From the NCBI GenBank assembly GCA_903822495.1, contig CAIJPD010000054.1, positions 26,792-90,791 of the forward strand: a DNA stretch of 64,000 nucleotides, written 5' to 3'. The notes beneath the pieces are model-generated. The model did not search any database. It saw only the letters and a program-made list of their open reading frames with translations, and had not been told where the DNA came from. Each line of letters starts with the position of its first letter. Position 1 is the stretch's first letter. The translations under genes and the position numbers were made by a program. This DNA is from an uncultured Chloroflexota bacterium. Lineage in GTDB: Bacteria > Chloroflexota > Limnocylindria > Limnocylindrales > CSP1-4. Shown piece by piece: positions 1 to 9,389 of the stretch.

Positions 1-339
1 GATGGCGATCGCCTCGCCCAGGCCCACCAGCAGGATCGTCGGGCCGACGGCGGCGCCGACGACCTCGGTGACCGGCTGGCCGCGGAACTTGATGGACGTG
101 CCCAGGTCGCCCGTCACGGTGGACCCAATGAAGGCGACGAGCTGGTCGGGGACGAGTGGCTTGTCCAGGCCCCAGCGGGCTCGCTCGGCCGCCTGCATCG
201 CCGGGGTCATGTTCGGGTTCTTGGAGACCCGGTCAGGGGAGCCGGGCATGGCGCGGAACAGGACGAACAGCAGGATGACGATCGCGGCGATCGTCACGAG
301 GGCCTGTGCCAGCTTGCGGACGAGGTAGGCGACGTTCAT
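1..339 (-). CDS. Peptide/opine-type ABC transporter permease (DppB-like), N-terminal part only
   Basis: Inner-membrane subunit of a family-5 (dipeptide/oligopeptide/nickel) ABC importer, forming the channel with a second permease that should lie beyond the window edge. The visible 113 residues begin MNVAYLVRKLAQ, followed by a hydrophobic first membrane helix (about 14-30) and the FRAMPGSPDRV segment typical of DppB/OppB N-termini; a second hydrophobic stretch starts near residue 95. The C-terminal three quarters, including the EAA loop, is cut off by the window edge. It lies 39 bp downstream of the substrate-binding protein gene on the same strand, so both belong to one operon. Substrate cannot be told from this fragment. 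Confidence 0.85.
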   Translation of the reverse strand, partial: MNVAYLVRKLAQALVTIAAIVILLFVLFRAMPGSPDRVSKNPNMTPAMQAAERARWGLDKPLVPDQLVAFIGSTVTGDLGTSIKFRGQPVTEVVGAAVGPTILLVGLGEAIAI

Positions 340-378
340 GCGGCCCCCGCCCGGACCCGGGGCGTGGTGCGGCGCGGG

Positions 379-2247
379 CTACCCATCGTCATCGGCTCCG
401 GCGGGGCGGGGGCGGCGCGCCAGCAGGACGCCGGCGCCGAGCACCACGGCCGCCACCATCGCGAGCAGGGCGACGGGCCGTCCCGAGACCGCGCCGCCGG
501 CGTCCGGCAGGTCCGGGACCGCGGGCTGGGTCGCGTCGTCCGTCGCGGGGGCCACGGGCGGAATGGGCGCGTCCGCGGCGTTGGTCAGGAGCGTGTACTG
601 GAGGATGCCGTAGGAGAAGAGGGGTGTGCTGCTCGCCGGCATGTTCTGCCAGCCCGCGAACCGGTTCGTGCGGTACGCGTGGAGCGACGCGTCGTAGTAC
701 AGGATGTCGTACGGCGCCTCGTCGTAGATGAGGTTCTGCATCTGCGCCAGCGTGTCGTGGCGCTCCTCGCCCGTCTGCGTCAGCTGCAGGTCGTAGAGGC
801 TGTCGTAGGCGTCGTTGCAGTACTGGCTGTCCGAGGTGTTCTCGATGGCGTCGCAGCGGAGGACCTGGAGCAGCGAGTTGGGGTCGGGGTTGCCCATCCA
901 GTCCCACAGCTCGAGGTCGTACTTGGCGCCGGCGCTGGGGAGCAGGAGCGTGCCGAGCGCCGAGCTGTCCATCACCGCGACCGAGACGCCGATCCCCAGC
1001 TGCCCGTACCAGGACTTGACGAACGCAGCCGCCTTGGCATAGTCGGCGCTGGTGCTGGTCGTCACCAGCCGCAGGCTGATGACCTTGCCCTGCTTGTCGA
1101 GGCGTTTCCCGCTGCCGTCGAGCGGGTAGCCCGCCGCGTCGAGCTTCTGCCCGGCCAGGGCGATGTCGAAGGTCCGCGGCGTCGTCGGCTCCACGTGCCA
1201 GTCCGACAGGACGGGCGGGACGATCGTGGTGCCGGCGTCGCCGTACCCGCCGAGCACGCGGTAGAGGAGGACCTTCTTGTCGATGGCGTAGCCCAGGGCG
1301 TCGCGGAACGCCGGGTCGAGCAGCGCCAGCGTCGAGGGGCCGCCGCCCTCGATGGTCTCGCCGGTGCCGGAGCCGTAGGTGTTGAACGCGAGCTGGGTAA
1401 AGCCGTTGGCCTTGCCCACGACCCCGGTGAACCTGGGGTCGGCCCGGAGTTGTTCGAACTGGTCCGCATTCACGTCGCGGGCGTAGTCGATCTCGCCGCT
1501 CTTGAGGGCCTGGACCATCGCGTCGGGGTTCGAGTAGAACCGGAGGACGATCTCGTCCTCGTAGCCCTGCGGGCCCCAGTACTGGGGATTGCGCACGAAA
1601 CGGGCGTACTGGCCCGTCTTCCACTCGGCCAGCGTGTAGGGCCCGGTGCCCACGAGGGGGGCGTCGAACTTCTCCTCGGCGATGGCCGTGTAGTCGTCCT
1701 TGCCGTAGATGTGCTCTGGCAGGATGGGCACGTAGACCTGGAGGATCCGGTCCGACTGGTCCGTGGTGTAGGCGACGACCGTCGAAGCATCGGGGCACTC
1801 GATCCTGGTGACGCCCGCGTCCTTGACGTTCGGGTCGAGGTATCCGACGCCCACATAGGACGCGTCCTCGATGGCGGCCAGGGCGAGGCCCCACGAGAAG
1901 CAGGCGTCAGCCGAGTCGGCGGGCTCCCCATCCGACCACTGCATGCCGGTTCGGATGTGGAACGTGACCCGGTCCGCAGCGCGCTCCCAGGAATCGGCGA
2001 AGCCCGGTGCCGGGTGGGCGTCCTTGTCGAACTCGACCAGCAGGCTGTAGGTCAGCTGGAAGGCCTCGAAGCCGCTGACGAGCACCGTGTTGAATGGGTT
2101 CGAGGCATCCAGGTCCTGCGTCGTGCCGACGCGAAGGACCACCGGGTCCGCCGCTGCCGCCGACGGCAACGCCATCACCAGGGCCGACGCCGCGAAGGCC
2201 AGCGCCGCCACGACGCGGCCGGGCCGCCAGCGGGCTCGCGCGGACAT
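379..2247 (-). CDS. Family-5 extracellular substrate-binding protein with C-terminal membrane/wall anchor
   Basis: Solute receptor of a peptide-type ABC importer (SBP_bac_5 family). The chosen ATG at 2247 gives an arginine-rich n-region and hydrophobic signal sequence (MSARARWRPGRVVAALAF) ending near AAAADP; in-frame starts up to 2397 only add a proline-rich, non-family tail. The body shows family motifs such as MQWSDGEPADSADACFSWG and runs to about residue 570. Unusually it does not stop there: a Thr/Ala/Pro linker leads to LPDAGG, a hydrophobic helix (PVALLAMVAAVVLGAGVLLA) and RRPRP, a layout like a sortase sorting signal or a simple C-terminal membrane tail. First gene of the operon; the permease follows 39 bp later. 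A peptide ligand is likely from the family but not proven. Confidence 0.88.
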   Translation of the reverse strand: MSARARWRPGRVVAALAFAASALVMALPSAAAADPVVLRVGTTQDLDASNPFNTVLVSGFEAFQLTYSLLVEFDKDAHPAPGFADSWERAADRVTFHIRTGMQWSDGEPADSADACFSWGLALAAIEDASYVGVGYLDPNVKDAGVTRIECPDASTVVAYTTDQSDRILQVYVPILPEHIYGKDDYTAIAEEKFDAPLVGTGPYTLAEWKTGQYARFVRNPQYWGPQGYEDEIVLRFYSNPDAMVQALKSGEIDYARDVNADQFEQLRADPRFTGVVGKANGFTQLAFNTYGSGTGETIEGGGPSTLALLDPAFRDALGYAIDKKVLLYRVLGGYGDAGTTIVPPVLSDWHVEPTTPRTFDIALAGQKLDAAGYPLDGSGKRLDKQGKVISLRLVTTSTSADYAKAAAFVKSWYGQLGIGVSVAVMDSSALGTLLLPSAGAKYDLELWDWMGNPDPNSLLQVLRCDAIENTSDSQYCNDAYDSLYDLQLTQTGEERHDTLAQMQNLIYDEAPYDILYYDASLHAYRTNRFAGWQNMPASSTPLFSYGILQYTLLTNAADAPIPPVAPATDDATQPAVPDLPDAGGAVSGRPVALLAMVAAVVLGAGVLLARRPRPAGADDDG

Positions 2248-2593
2248 CAGGCTTCCACCGCCACGGGCCGTGCGGGCATGGGCGGAGCCTGGGGGCCTGG
2301 CTGGGGTCGCGGGAATTGAACCACCCGCGAAGCCTGCCGTCTCTGGCGGCGGGCGGTCAGGCCCCATCGGGGGGGGAGGGGGGGAGGTAGCGGGCACGGT
2401 GCGCGCACGAGTGCGACAGGACCCCGGCGGGTGGGTTCGGCATCACCGGCGTGGCGCCCCGCTCGCCAGCCCCCGGCCCCGGCCCGCGCGGCCGCGTTGA
2501 TGCTGGCGCCCTGGCGGCCTGATCGGCGGGGCGTCGATGCCCCGCCGCGCGCCGCGTCCATGACACGACCTGGAGGCGGTCAGCGGCGCCCCG
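2248..2593. other. Intergenic region with a tRNA-like element
   Basis: 346 bp between the substrate-binding protein (start 2247, minus) and the diguanylate cyclase stop (2594, minus). No convincing coding frame; the open frames present are arginine/proline-rich shadow translations. It holds the tRNA-like sequence at 2298-2366 (separate entry) and G-runs near 2370-2390. No TAnnnT promoter hexamer is visible on the minus strand, so the ABC operon promoter is not located. Confidence 0.5.
2298..2366 (-). other. tRNA-like fragment (degenerate tRNA or tRNA 3'-end relic)
   Basis: Read on the minus strand, a 7-nt 5' arm TGGGGCC pairs with GACCCCA at the 3' side (six of seven pairs), followed directly by GCCA. 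A T-arm-like hairpin is present: GCGGG, loop TGGTTCAATT, CCCGC, so the T loop carries three extra bases. A central GCCG/CGGC stem has a 7-nt loop, CCAGAGA, lacking the U33 of a working anticodon loop, and no D arm is recognisable. It is too short (69 nt) and irregular for a functional elongator tRNA. It could be a decayed tRNA, an integration scar, or chance. Confidence 0.3.
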
Positions 2594-3529
2594 CTACCCG
2601 GTGAGGCTCTGCCGGGCCGTCCACGCGCCGTTGGCCACGCAGACGCGGTTGCGCCCGCGCTCCTTGGCCTCGTAGAGCGCCGCGTCGGCCGCCGCGAGCA
2701 GGTCGTGCTCGCTCTCGCCTGCGGTCCACATCGTCACGCCGAAACTGAGCGTGATCGACACGTCACCGCTGCAGGTGGGGATCGGCGTGGCGGTCGCCGC
2801 GGCAGACAGGCGCTCGTAGACGAGCCGGGCGCCATCGAGGCTGACGCCGGCGGCAAGCACCATGAACTCGTCTCCGCCCAGCCGACCCAGGGCATCGTGG
2901 GCACGGAGGCTGCACGTCATCCGCCGGACCACCTCGCGCAGCACGTCGTCACCCACCAGGTGACCGCGACTGTCGTTGACATGCTTGAAGTAGTCGATGT
3001 CGCAGATGCCAATGGCCAGCCCCTCCTGCTGCCGCCCCTCCCGGGCAATCTCCCTGGTCAGGACCTCGGTGAAGGCCCGCCGGTTGAGCGCCCCGGTCAA
3101 CGAGTCGTGGCTGGCCGCCTGCGACAGGGCATCGCGGGCATCGACCAGCCGCGTCTGCGCCTCGATCATCCGCCGTCCCACGTCGATCCTGGCGCACAGC
3201 TCGGCAGCGTCAAATGGCTTCGCGACGTAGTCATCGGCTCCTGCCTCAAGCCCCACCACGATGTCCACGCTCGCCGTCCGGGAGGTCAGCAGGATGAGGT
3301 ACGGCCGTGGGTCCGTCGACAGCGTGCGAACGCGACGGCAGACGTCCACGCCCGAGAGCCCGGGCATCTGCCAGTCCAGGATGGCCAGGCGCGGGGCGTC
3401 GGGTTGGTCCATGGCGTCCCAGGCCTCGGTGCCGTCGACGGCGATCACCACGTCGTGGCCCTGCTTGCGCAGCACGCCGGCGAGGGCGAGGCGCGAGGTG
3501 AGGTCGTCGTCGGCAATCAGGACCCTCAT
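2594..3529 (-). CDS. Response regulator with GGDEF output (diguanylate cyclase, PleD-like)
   Basis: Makes cyclic di-GMP from two GTP when its receiver domain is phosphorylated. 311 aa: REC domain (about 1-120) with acidic pair in IADDD, phospho-acceptor Asp in LAILDWQMPG, Thr in LILLTSR and Lys in DDYVAKPF; a helical linker; then a GGDEF domain (about 140-300) with intact RLGGDEF active site. The inhibitory I-site motif RxxD (RAHD) sits exactly five residues before GGDEF, so product inhibition is expected. It lies 37 bp downstream of the frameshifted CheY-like gene and belongs to the operon headed by the hybrid kinase at 3957-8540, its probable phosphodonor. Cytoplasmic, no membrane segment. 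Confidence 0.93.
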   Translation of the reverse strand: MRVLIADDDLTSRLALAGVLRKQGHDVVIAVDGTEAWDAMDQPDAPRLAILDWQMPGLSGVDVCRRVRTLSTDPRPYLILLTSRTASVDIVVGLEAGADDYVAKPFDAAELCARIDVGRRMIEAQTRLVDARDALSQAASHDSLTGALNRRAFTEVLTREIAREGRQQEGLAIGICDIDYFKHVNDSRGHLVGDDVLREVVRRMTCSLRAHDALGRLGGDEFMVLAAGVSLDGARLVYERLSAAATATPIPTCSGDVSITLSFGVTMWTAGESEHDLLAAADAALYEAKERGRNRVCVANGAWTARQSLTG

Positions 3530-3566
3530 GCCGATAACCGGCCGCCCACCGCCGCTCCGGTGGATC

Positions 3567-3960
3567 TCATGGGATCAACTCCAGCCGGCGCAACTCCTCG
3601 AGCAGCCTGAGTCGCTGGATGGGCTTGATGAGGTAGGCATCGCATCCCCCCTCGATCGCCTCCATGACGTTGGCCCGACCGGCGAGGGCCGTCGTCATGA
3701 TCACCTTGACGCGATGCGCCGGCGCGACCCCGCTCTCCTCCTCGAGGCGCCGGATCTGCCGGAGCACCTCCTGCCCGTCCAGGCCGGGCATCATGATGTC
3801 GAGGCAGATCAGGTCGTACGGGGTGCGTTCCAGCAGCGCGGCGTGCACGGCATCGACGGCTTCCGCCGTTCACCGCGACGTGCGCGAAGCCGTAGCGCTT
3901 GAGGATCTCCCCGAGGAGGAGGCGGCTGGTGAAGTCGTCCTCCACGATGAGCGTCTTCAT
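3567..3960 (-). pseudogene. CheY-like single-domain response regulator, interrupted by a frameshift
   Basis: Two overlapping frames together make one complete receiver domain of about 130 aa. The first frame, starting with ATG at 3960, gives [20 protein letters not shown] to HVAVNGG; the rest (EAVDAVHAALLERTPYDLI, LDIMMPGLDG, VKVIMTT, CDAYLIKPI, ELIP, stop at 3567) is in another frame. The switch falls at about 3861-3870, where one base too many (or two too few) follows the NG codons. All receiver hallmarks (DD, phospho-Asp, Thr, Lys) survive across the two frames, so this is either a recent mutation or a sequence error. The ATG overlaps the kinase stop by 4 bp (ATGA), implying translational coupling. 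Confidence 0.8.
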
Positions 3961-6900
3961 GCGTCTCCCTCCGGATCGGTCCCCAGCGGGTCGCCCAGGT
4001 CGCCCATGGCCTCGCGGAGCCGCCCAAACTGGGCCTCCAGGTCGGGCAGGGCCGCACCGGCGGCGAGGAGGTCGCCGCCCCGGGCGGCCTCCTCCAGGAG
4101 GAGGGCCACCGCCCGGAGGGCGTCACCGCCGACGTTGGCCGAGGCGCCCTGGATGGTGTGCGCCGCGCGAACCACGCCGGGGGCGTCACCGGCGAGGAGG
4201 CACGTCCGGAGCGCCTCGATCTGGCGCGGGAGGTCTCCGAGGAACCCCTGGAGCACCACGCGCGCGAGGTCGGTGTCGTCCATCAGGCGGTTCAGCACAC
4301 CGGCCCGGTCAAACACGGCCGGCTCCACCTTCGCGGCGGGGCGCATTTCCACCGGAGGCACCGCGTCGTCGCCGGACAGCCATCGCTCCAGCACGGCCGC
4401 GAGGGCGGTGGGCGACAGGGGCTTGGTGATGTAGTCGTTCATCCCGGCCGCCAGGCACTTCTCCCGGTCGCCCGGCATGGCGTTGGCGGTCGTCGCGATG
4501 ATCGGGATCATGCGGTTGGCCACCGCCGAACGCACGTCGCGGATGCGCCGCGTCGCCTCGAGGCCATCAATCTCGGGCATCTGCACGTCCATCAGGACCA
4601 GGTCGTACGGGAGCATCTCGAGTGCGCGGATGGCCTCGGCGCCGTTGGCGACCGAATCCACGCGCAGCCCCATCCGCTCCAGGATCCCCGTGGCGACCTG
4701 CTGGCTGGTGATGTTGTCCTCCGCGACCAGGATGCGGCGCGTGCCGCCGTGCACCGAATGAGCACCGCGGCGAGTCACGATGGGCCGGCCTGCCGGGGCG
4801 CGCGTCGCGCCGGCCGGCGCCGGCACGGAGAGCATGGCGGAGAGGGCGTCGAGGAGGCCCGACTTGCGGACCGGCTTGACGAGGTACGCCCCAATCCCGA
4901 TCTGCTCCAATCGGCGCGCATCGCCCTGAGCACTGATCGAGGTCATCATCAGGATGTGGGTATCGGCAAACACCGGGTTGGCCTTGATGGCCTGGGCCAC
5001 GTCCGCGGCGTCCATGCCCGGCATCTGCATGTCCAGCACCACGACCCGGAACGGATCGCCGGCACGGACCGCACGGTGGAGCGCCAGGAGGGCCCCGGGG
5101 CCGTCGGGGGCCTCCTCCAGGGCGGCTCCCCAGGAGGCGAGGTGGCTCGCCACGATCTCGCGGTTGGTGGCATTGTCGTCGGCCACCAGGATCCTCACGC
5201 CCTGGATCGCCGCCGGTGACGGGCGGACGTCGTCCCTCTCCTCAAGCTTGCCGAGGCGCGCGGTGAACCAGAACTCGGAGCCGAGGCCCGGTTGGCTGAC
5301 CACCCCGACCTCGCCGCCCATCAACTCGACGAGCTGCCTGACGATGGCCAATCCCAACCCGGTGCCGCCGTATTCCCGGGTCGTCGAGGCGTCGGCCTGG
5401 GTGAACCTGCGGAACAGGCGCTCCTGGCCGGCAGCCGCGATGCCGATCCCCGTGTCCTTGATCGAGAATCGCACCACGACCTCGTCGTCGGTCGCGCCAT
5501 CCACGCTGGCTCGCACGATGATCTCGCCCTGCCGCGTGAACTTCAGGGCGTTGCCGGCAAGGTTGAGGAGGACCTGGCGCAGGCGTCCCGCGTCACCCGA
5601 GAGCCCGGTGGGCACGTCGGGTGCCACGCTGCAGATCAGCTCGAGGCCCTTGGCGTGGGCGCCCAGCGCCAGCATGGCGCCAAGATCATCGACCAGGACA
5701 TGCGGGTCGAAGTCCTGCATCTCGAGCTCGATCTTGCCCGCCTCCATCTTGGAGAAGTCCAGGATGTCGTTGAGCAGCGCGAGGAGTGAATCGCCGCTGG
5801 TCCGGACGGTCTCCGCGTAGCGGCGCTGGTCCACGCCCAGGTCCGTGTCCAGCAGGAGCCCGGTCATGCCGATCACCCCGTTCAGCGGGGTCCGGATCTC
5901 GTGGCTCATGTTGGCCAGGAACTCGCTCTTGGCCTCGTTGGCCGCCTCGGCCCGCCTGGTCATCTCAAGTGCGAGGACGTTGGACGCCGCGAGCTCGTCG
6001 TTCATGTCGCGGATCTCTCGCGCGGTGGCCCTCTCACCGGTCACATCCCGCATGATGCCCAGGGAAAACCACTGGCCCTCAACGTTCACGGCCGACAGCG
6101 CCAGCTGGATGGGGAATTCGGTCCCGTCGCGCCGTTGGCCCTCCAGGTCGCGCACCGAGTTCACCACCTCGCCCTCGCCGGACTGCAGGAACCCGGCGAA
6201 CCCCGCCTTGAATGCGGCGCGATACCGAGCCGGTGCGATCAACTCGTGCAGGTCCAGCCCGACGGCCTCGGCGGGCGTGTAGCCAAAGAAGCGTTCGGCG
6301 GCAGGGTTCCAGTAGGAGACCCGCCCGTCCGGATCCATCACCACCACGGCGTCCAGTGCCTTCTCGGTGATGGCTCGCGTCCAGGTCAGGCTGACGCGGA
6401 GATCCTCCGTGCGCTCGGCCAGCAAGGCCTGGCTGGCGATCTGCTCGGTGACGTCGTGAATGATGGAATGCAGGATCACGCGACCCCCGAAGTGGACCTC
6501 GCTCGACGCGACGCTCACGTCCCGGATGGAGCCGTCGGCCAGCCGGTGCTTGAACGCGAAGGTGTGCTGATGTGGGCCCACGGCCCGCATCGCACGGCTG
6601 ACCTCCTCGGCCGGCAGCCGGTTGATGTCGGTGATCCGCATCGTCACGAGGCGATCGTGCGAGTACCCATAGAACTGGGTCGCCGCCGCGTTGGCTTCCA
6701 CGATCGAGCCGTCCAAAGCATCAATCATCAGCATCACCGCGCCGCTCTCCACGAATTGGCGCCGATAGGACTCCTCGCTGGTTCTCAGGGTGGTGAAGGC
6801 TCCGGCCAGCTGCCGCTGCGCCCGGTTGATGAGCGACCCGAGCACCAGCATCACGCCGCCGAAGACCGCCGCCATCATGGCGAACGACAGGAAGCGGGCG

Positions 6901-8540
6901 TCGACGGCCGCCGCCGCCGCCGCCGTCACGTCGCGCATGGCGACGTAGCCCCCCACGCTGTGGCCGGCCACGTCGCTGAGGTCGAGGAACGCGGCGTCCA
7001 GCGTCCTGCCGTCCTGGCTCATCCGCAACGCCGCCCTGCTCTCGAAGGCCCCGAAGGCGTCGCCGTTCGTCGAGAGCGTGCGCCCGACCCCACTGGGGAT
7101 CTTCGCGACTGTCTGGTCCACGATGACCGCGCCCGGATACCCGGCCCAGGTGCCGACGAGTCTGCCGGAGGCCGTCCCGGCCTCCACCGCTGCCTGGCTC
7201 AGGCGCCGCTTGTCCAGGACGACGATGAGGTCGACGCCCAGGCTGGTGGCGGTGTTGGCCACCATGTGTTGGCCCCCGATCCCCAGGACGAGGTAGCCGA
7301 TCAGCAGGCCGTTGCTGATCCACGGCCGGACGTAGCCATACGTGAACGAACCCCCGGAACCGACCTCGAGACCCCACGTGCTCATCCCGGTGCGCGCGGC
7401 ATCGGCCAACGCGTGAGGGCTGGCGGGCTCGTTCGGCGCGCGATCCTCGCCGACTCGCAGGAAGGCGGTCTGGTCGGCCTTGACCACGTCGAGCAGCGTG
7501 AGGGCGTACCGGGACGCCAGGTCGTTGAAGACGGGGACGGTGCCGGCCCGCAGCGCCGGCAGGTCCCGGCTCGCCAGCGCGGCGCCCAGCACGGGGTCGC
7601 CCGTGATCCGGTCGGCCATCGTCGTGAGCCCATCCCGTTCGTGGTCCGCGGCTTCGTGCCACGCGCCGGCGACGACCGACCCAAACGCCACGATGTCATC
7701 GTGCGTTGCGGCGTCGGCGGCCACGGTCTGGCGCACGGACGAGGCGGCCATGCTGAGCACCACGGCGATGGTCAACGGGAGGAGGATCCAGGTCTGCAGC
7801 GTCAGGTCGTTCCTGGACCTGCGCCGGTTGCGCCGGCGGAGGAGGACGGCAACGGCGGCCGCGGCCAGGAGGAAGCCCAACGCGACGCGCAACGGCGGGA
7901 GGCGCGCGGCGTCCGCCTGCGCCTGAGCGTCGTCGGCGTTGGCGGCAACACCCACGACCAGGACCACGCCCGTGCCGTCCTGGCCCAGGACGGGTGCCAG
8001 GCCCGAGAGGAGCCTCTCGGACCCGTTCACATAGGGCCCAACCGTGACGGCCCGATGACTGTCGAACGCAGCGAGCACCTCGGCTGGGGCTTGCTGGTAG
8101 ACCGTGCCGGGCGGGCTGGCCAGCGGATCGTCGATCGCCCAGGTCGCCGGACCCAGGAGCAGCGTCCCGTCGCGCCGAGCGACGCTCCAGGCGCCCCGGG
8201 CGTTCGAGTTGGAGGCGGCGTTGGCCAGCCGGTCCCGGATGATCTCGTACGCCGCCGTGCCCCGGTCCTCGGCGGTGAAGCCCAGCTGCCCGACAAGATC
8301 GGCATCCATCAGTCGGGCGATCTCGGACGCCTCGATGGCCAGGGACGCCCGCAGCCTGGTGTTGACCGAGGCTGCTTCCTGATCGCCGGCCCAGATGCCC
8401 AGGGCGAGCAGTGGGACGATCACGACCGGGGACCACGCGAGCCAGCGCAGGTCGCGCGGCGTCAGGGAGCGCCTGAGGCGCCCCGCCACGTCCCGGGCGA
8501 TCGCCGCCGGGCGTGAAGGGTTGCCGCTCCAGTTCCCCAT
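3957..8540 (-). CDS. Hybrid sensor histidine kinase (PAS-PAS-HisKA-HATPase-REC-REC-HPt)
   Basis: 1527-aa membrane sensor carrying a whole phosphorelay. Order seen: TM1 (about 36-50), extracytoplasmic region, TM2 and TM3 (about 218-270), a second large extracytoplasmic Cache-like region (270-545), TM4 (546-568), PAS1 (about 588-700), PAS2 (721-840), HisKA with His880 in [11 protein letters not shown], HATPase with N box, DTGIGI and GGTGLGLAI (to about 1100), REC1 (1111-1230), REC2 (1268-1390), and HPt with His1461 in AAHTIQGAS. All catalytic residues are present. Two extracytoplasmic modules in one chain is unusual. It heads the operon with a CheY-like regulator and a REC-GGDEF protein, so the signal is probably passed to c-di-GMP synthesis. 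Signal unknown. ATG 8540 gives a short basic N-terminus before TM1. Confidence 0.93.
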   Translation of the reverse strand: MGNWSGNPSRPAAIARDVAGRLRRSLTPRDLRWLAWSPVVIVPLLALGIWAGDQEAASVNTRLRASLAIEASEIARLMDADLVGQLGFTAEDRGTAAYEIIRDRLANAASNSNARGAWSVARRDGTLLLGPATWAIDDPLASPPGTVYQQAPAEVLAAFDSHRAVTVGPYVNGSERLLSGLAPVLGQDGTGVVLVVGVAANADDAQAQADAARLPPLRVALGFLLAAAAVAVLLRRRNRRRSRNDLTLQTWILLPLTIAVVLSMAASSVRQTVAADAATHDDIVAFGSVVAGAWHEAADHERDGLTTMADRITGDPVLGAALASRDLPALRAGTVPVFNDLASRYALTLLDVVKADQTAFLRVGEDRAPNEPASPHALADAARTGMSTWGLEVGSGGSFTYGYVRPWISNGLLIGYLVLGIGGQHMVANTATSLGVDLIVVLDKRRLSQAAVEAGTASGRLVGTWAGYPGAVIVDQTVAKIPSGVGRTLSTNGDAFGAFESRAALRMSQDGRTLDAAFLDLSDVAGHSVGGYVAMRDVTAAAAAAVDARFLSFAMMAAVFGGVMLVLGSLINRAQRQLAGAFTTLRTSEESYRRQFVESGAVMLMIDALDGSIVEANAAATQFYGYSHDRLVTMRITDINRLPAEEVSRAMRAVGPHQHTFAFKHRLADGSIRDVSVASSEVHFGGRVILHSIIHDVTEQIASQALLAERTEDLRVSLTWTRAITEKALDAVVVMDPDGRVSYWNPAAERFFGYTPAEAVGLDLHELIAPARYRAAFKAGFAGFLQSGEGEVVNSVRDLEGQRRDGTEFPIQLALSAVNVEGQWFSLGIMRDVTGERATAREIRDMNDELAASNVLALEMTRRAEAANEAKSEFLANMSHEIRTPLNGVIGMTGLLLDTDLGVDQRRYAETVRTSGDSLLALLNDILDFSKMEAGKIELEMQDFDPHVLVDDLGAMLALGAHAKGLELICSVAPDVPTGLSGDAGRLRQVLLNLAGNALKFTRQGEIIVRASVDGATDDEVVVRFSIKDTGIGIAAAGQERLFRRFTQADASTTREYGGTGLGLAIVRQLVELMGGEVGVVSQPGLGSEFWFTARLGKLEERDDVRPSPAAIQGVRILVADDNATNREIVASHLASWGAALEEAPDGPGALLALHRAVRAGDPFRVVVLDMQMPGMDAADVAQAIKANPVFADTHILMMTSISAQGDARRLEQIGIGAYLVKPVRKSGLLDALSAMLSVPAPAGATRAPAGRPIVTRRGAHSVHGGTRRILVAEDNITSQQVATGILERMGLRVDSVANGAEAIRALEMLPYDLVLMDVQMPEIDGLEATRRIRDVRSAVANRMIPIIATTANAMPGDREKCLAAGMNDYITKPLSPTALAAVLERWLSGDDAVPPVEMRPAAKVEPAVFDRAGVLNRLMDDTDLARVVLQGFLGDLPRQIEALRTCLLAGDAPGVVRAAHTIQGASANVGGDALRAVALLLEEAARGGDLLAAGAALPDLEAQFGRLREAMGDLGDPLGTDPEGDA

Positions 8541-8593
8541 CCGGCGATCAACCCCTTCATGCGGCAGGCACGCTCGACTCCCACCTCGATTGT

Positions 8594-8648
8594 GGGGGTC
8601 CGGGGCGAGAGCGGACCCCCCTGCACGAGGGGGTCCGACCGGGGTCCC
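8594..8648. repeat. Three alternating inverted arms (competing hairpins)
   Basis: GGGGGTCCG at 8594-8602, its complement CGGACCCCC at 8612-8620, and GGGGGTCCG again at 8629-8637; a fourth partial copy, GGGGTCC, starts at 8641. Arm 2 can pair perfectly over 9 bp with either arm 1 or arm 3, so the two hairpins exclude each other. The block lies 54-108 bp upstream of the hybrid kinase start (minus strand) and about 180 bp upstream of the Cys-rich small gene (plus strand). It could be a leader switch, a protein-binding site or a terminator-like element. Confidence 0.6.
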
Positions 8649-8829
8649 TTCGGCGCGGGCGCGTCATCCACGTGCGCCGCGGCGGGCCACTTCCGGGACA
8701 TTCGGCCCTCGCGACGCCGTCCGGCCGCCCGTGACGATGCGTGCATTCGGGCCGCGTCTGCCGGCAGGTGGGGCCCGGAGCCGGCCCCGCTGACCAGGGG
8801 AGCGGCGATCGCTGGTGAAGGAGGTCACC

Positions 8830-9045
8830 GTGTTCCAGGCAGCGCCCCGGATCCCGTTCCGGCCCGATCATTGCCCGCAGTGCCGCTGGTACGTCGCGCG
8901 GCTTCATCGCTGCCAGGCCATCACGAGCGAGCCCACGCTGGACCTGCGGCCGCTCCTCGCGGAGTACCGCGGCCTGAGCGAGATCCCGTGCAACCAGTAC
9001 GACCCGGCCGGCGAGCAGGCCTCCCCGGAGCGCGTGCTCGCCTGA
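8830..9045 (+). CDS. Small Cys-rich protein, putative zinc-binding, unknown function
   Basis: 71 aa. The GTG at 8830 is chosen because a near-perfect Shine-Dalgarno, AAGGAGGT (8818-8825), lies 4 nt before it, one of the strongest in the window; an in-frame GTG at 8815 lies before that ribosome site. The protein has CPQC near residue 14, a Cys after LHR and a fourth in IPCNQY, a pattern fitting a small zinc site, with no membrane segment. Composition is balanced rather than arginine-rich, which supports real coding. It stands alone between the kinase operon (divergent) and mreB. I do not recognise a family. Confidence 0.6.
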   Translation: MFQAAPRIPFRPDHCPQCRWYVARLHRCQAITSEPTLDLRPLLAEYRGLSEIPCNQYDPAGEQASPERVLA

Positions 9046-9389
9046 CATGACCGGCCGGCCATCGCCGGCTGCGCCGCCCGCCTGAGACGTCGCCCGCAAC
9101 GGTCGAACGACCACCCGCCGGCGTCCGGGACCACCCGACGTTGCGCGCCCACCGGCCCGGGCTCCCCATCGCCGGTCCGGTCGCCCGTCACCCGGGCCCG
9201 TGACCGGGCGTCTCACGCGTGACGGTCGCCGATGCGCCACGCCTCGGGGCGCCGCTCGGGGCCACGCCCCGGGGCCCGCGTATACTGGCCCAGCCCTGAC
9301 AGACCATCCGTCCCCAGGTTGACCACCCACCGACCCGGGGATTCCCGCCGCGACCGGCCTGCCGGCACCCGAAGGACCCACTCCCCAGC
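9046..9389 (+). other. Intergenic region upstream of mreB
   Basis: 344 bp with no believable coding frame. It contains GC-rich dyads, among them CGGGGC-CAC-GCCCCG at about 9256-9270, just upstream of the promoter-like hexamer TATACT at 9280-9285. If that is the promoter, mreB has a leader of about 98 nt. Confidence 0.5.
9280..9285 (+). promoter_or_regulatory. Putative -10 element (TATACT) of the mreBC operon
   Basis: Near-consensus -10 hexamer in otherwise extremely GC-rich DNA, 105 bp before the mreB ATG. No clear TTGACA-like -35 is present 17 bp upstream; a GC-rich dyad occupies that place. It is the same TAnnnT motif seen at many other operon heads in this window. Confidence 0.55.

Noticed and set aside
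2298..2366. Functional tRNA or tmRNA on the minus strand
   Set aside because: Anticodon loop lacks U33, D arm absent, T loop has three extra bases and there is no tmRNA 5' start or tag frame; kept only as a tRNA-like relic.
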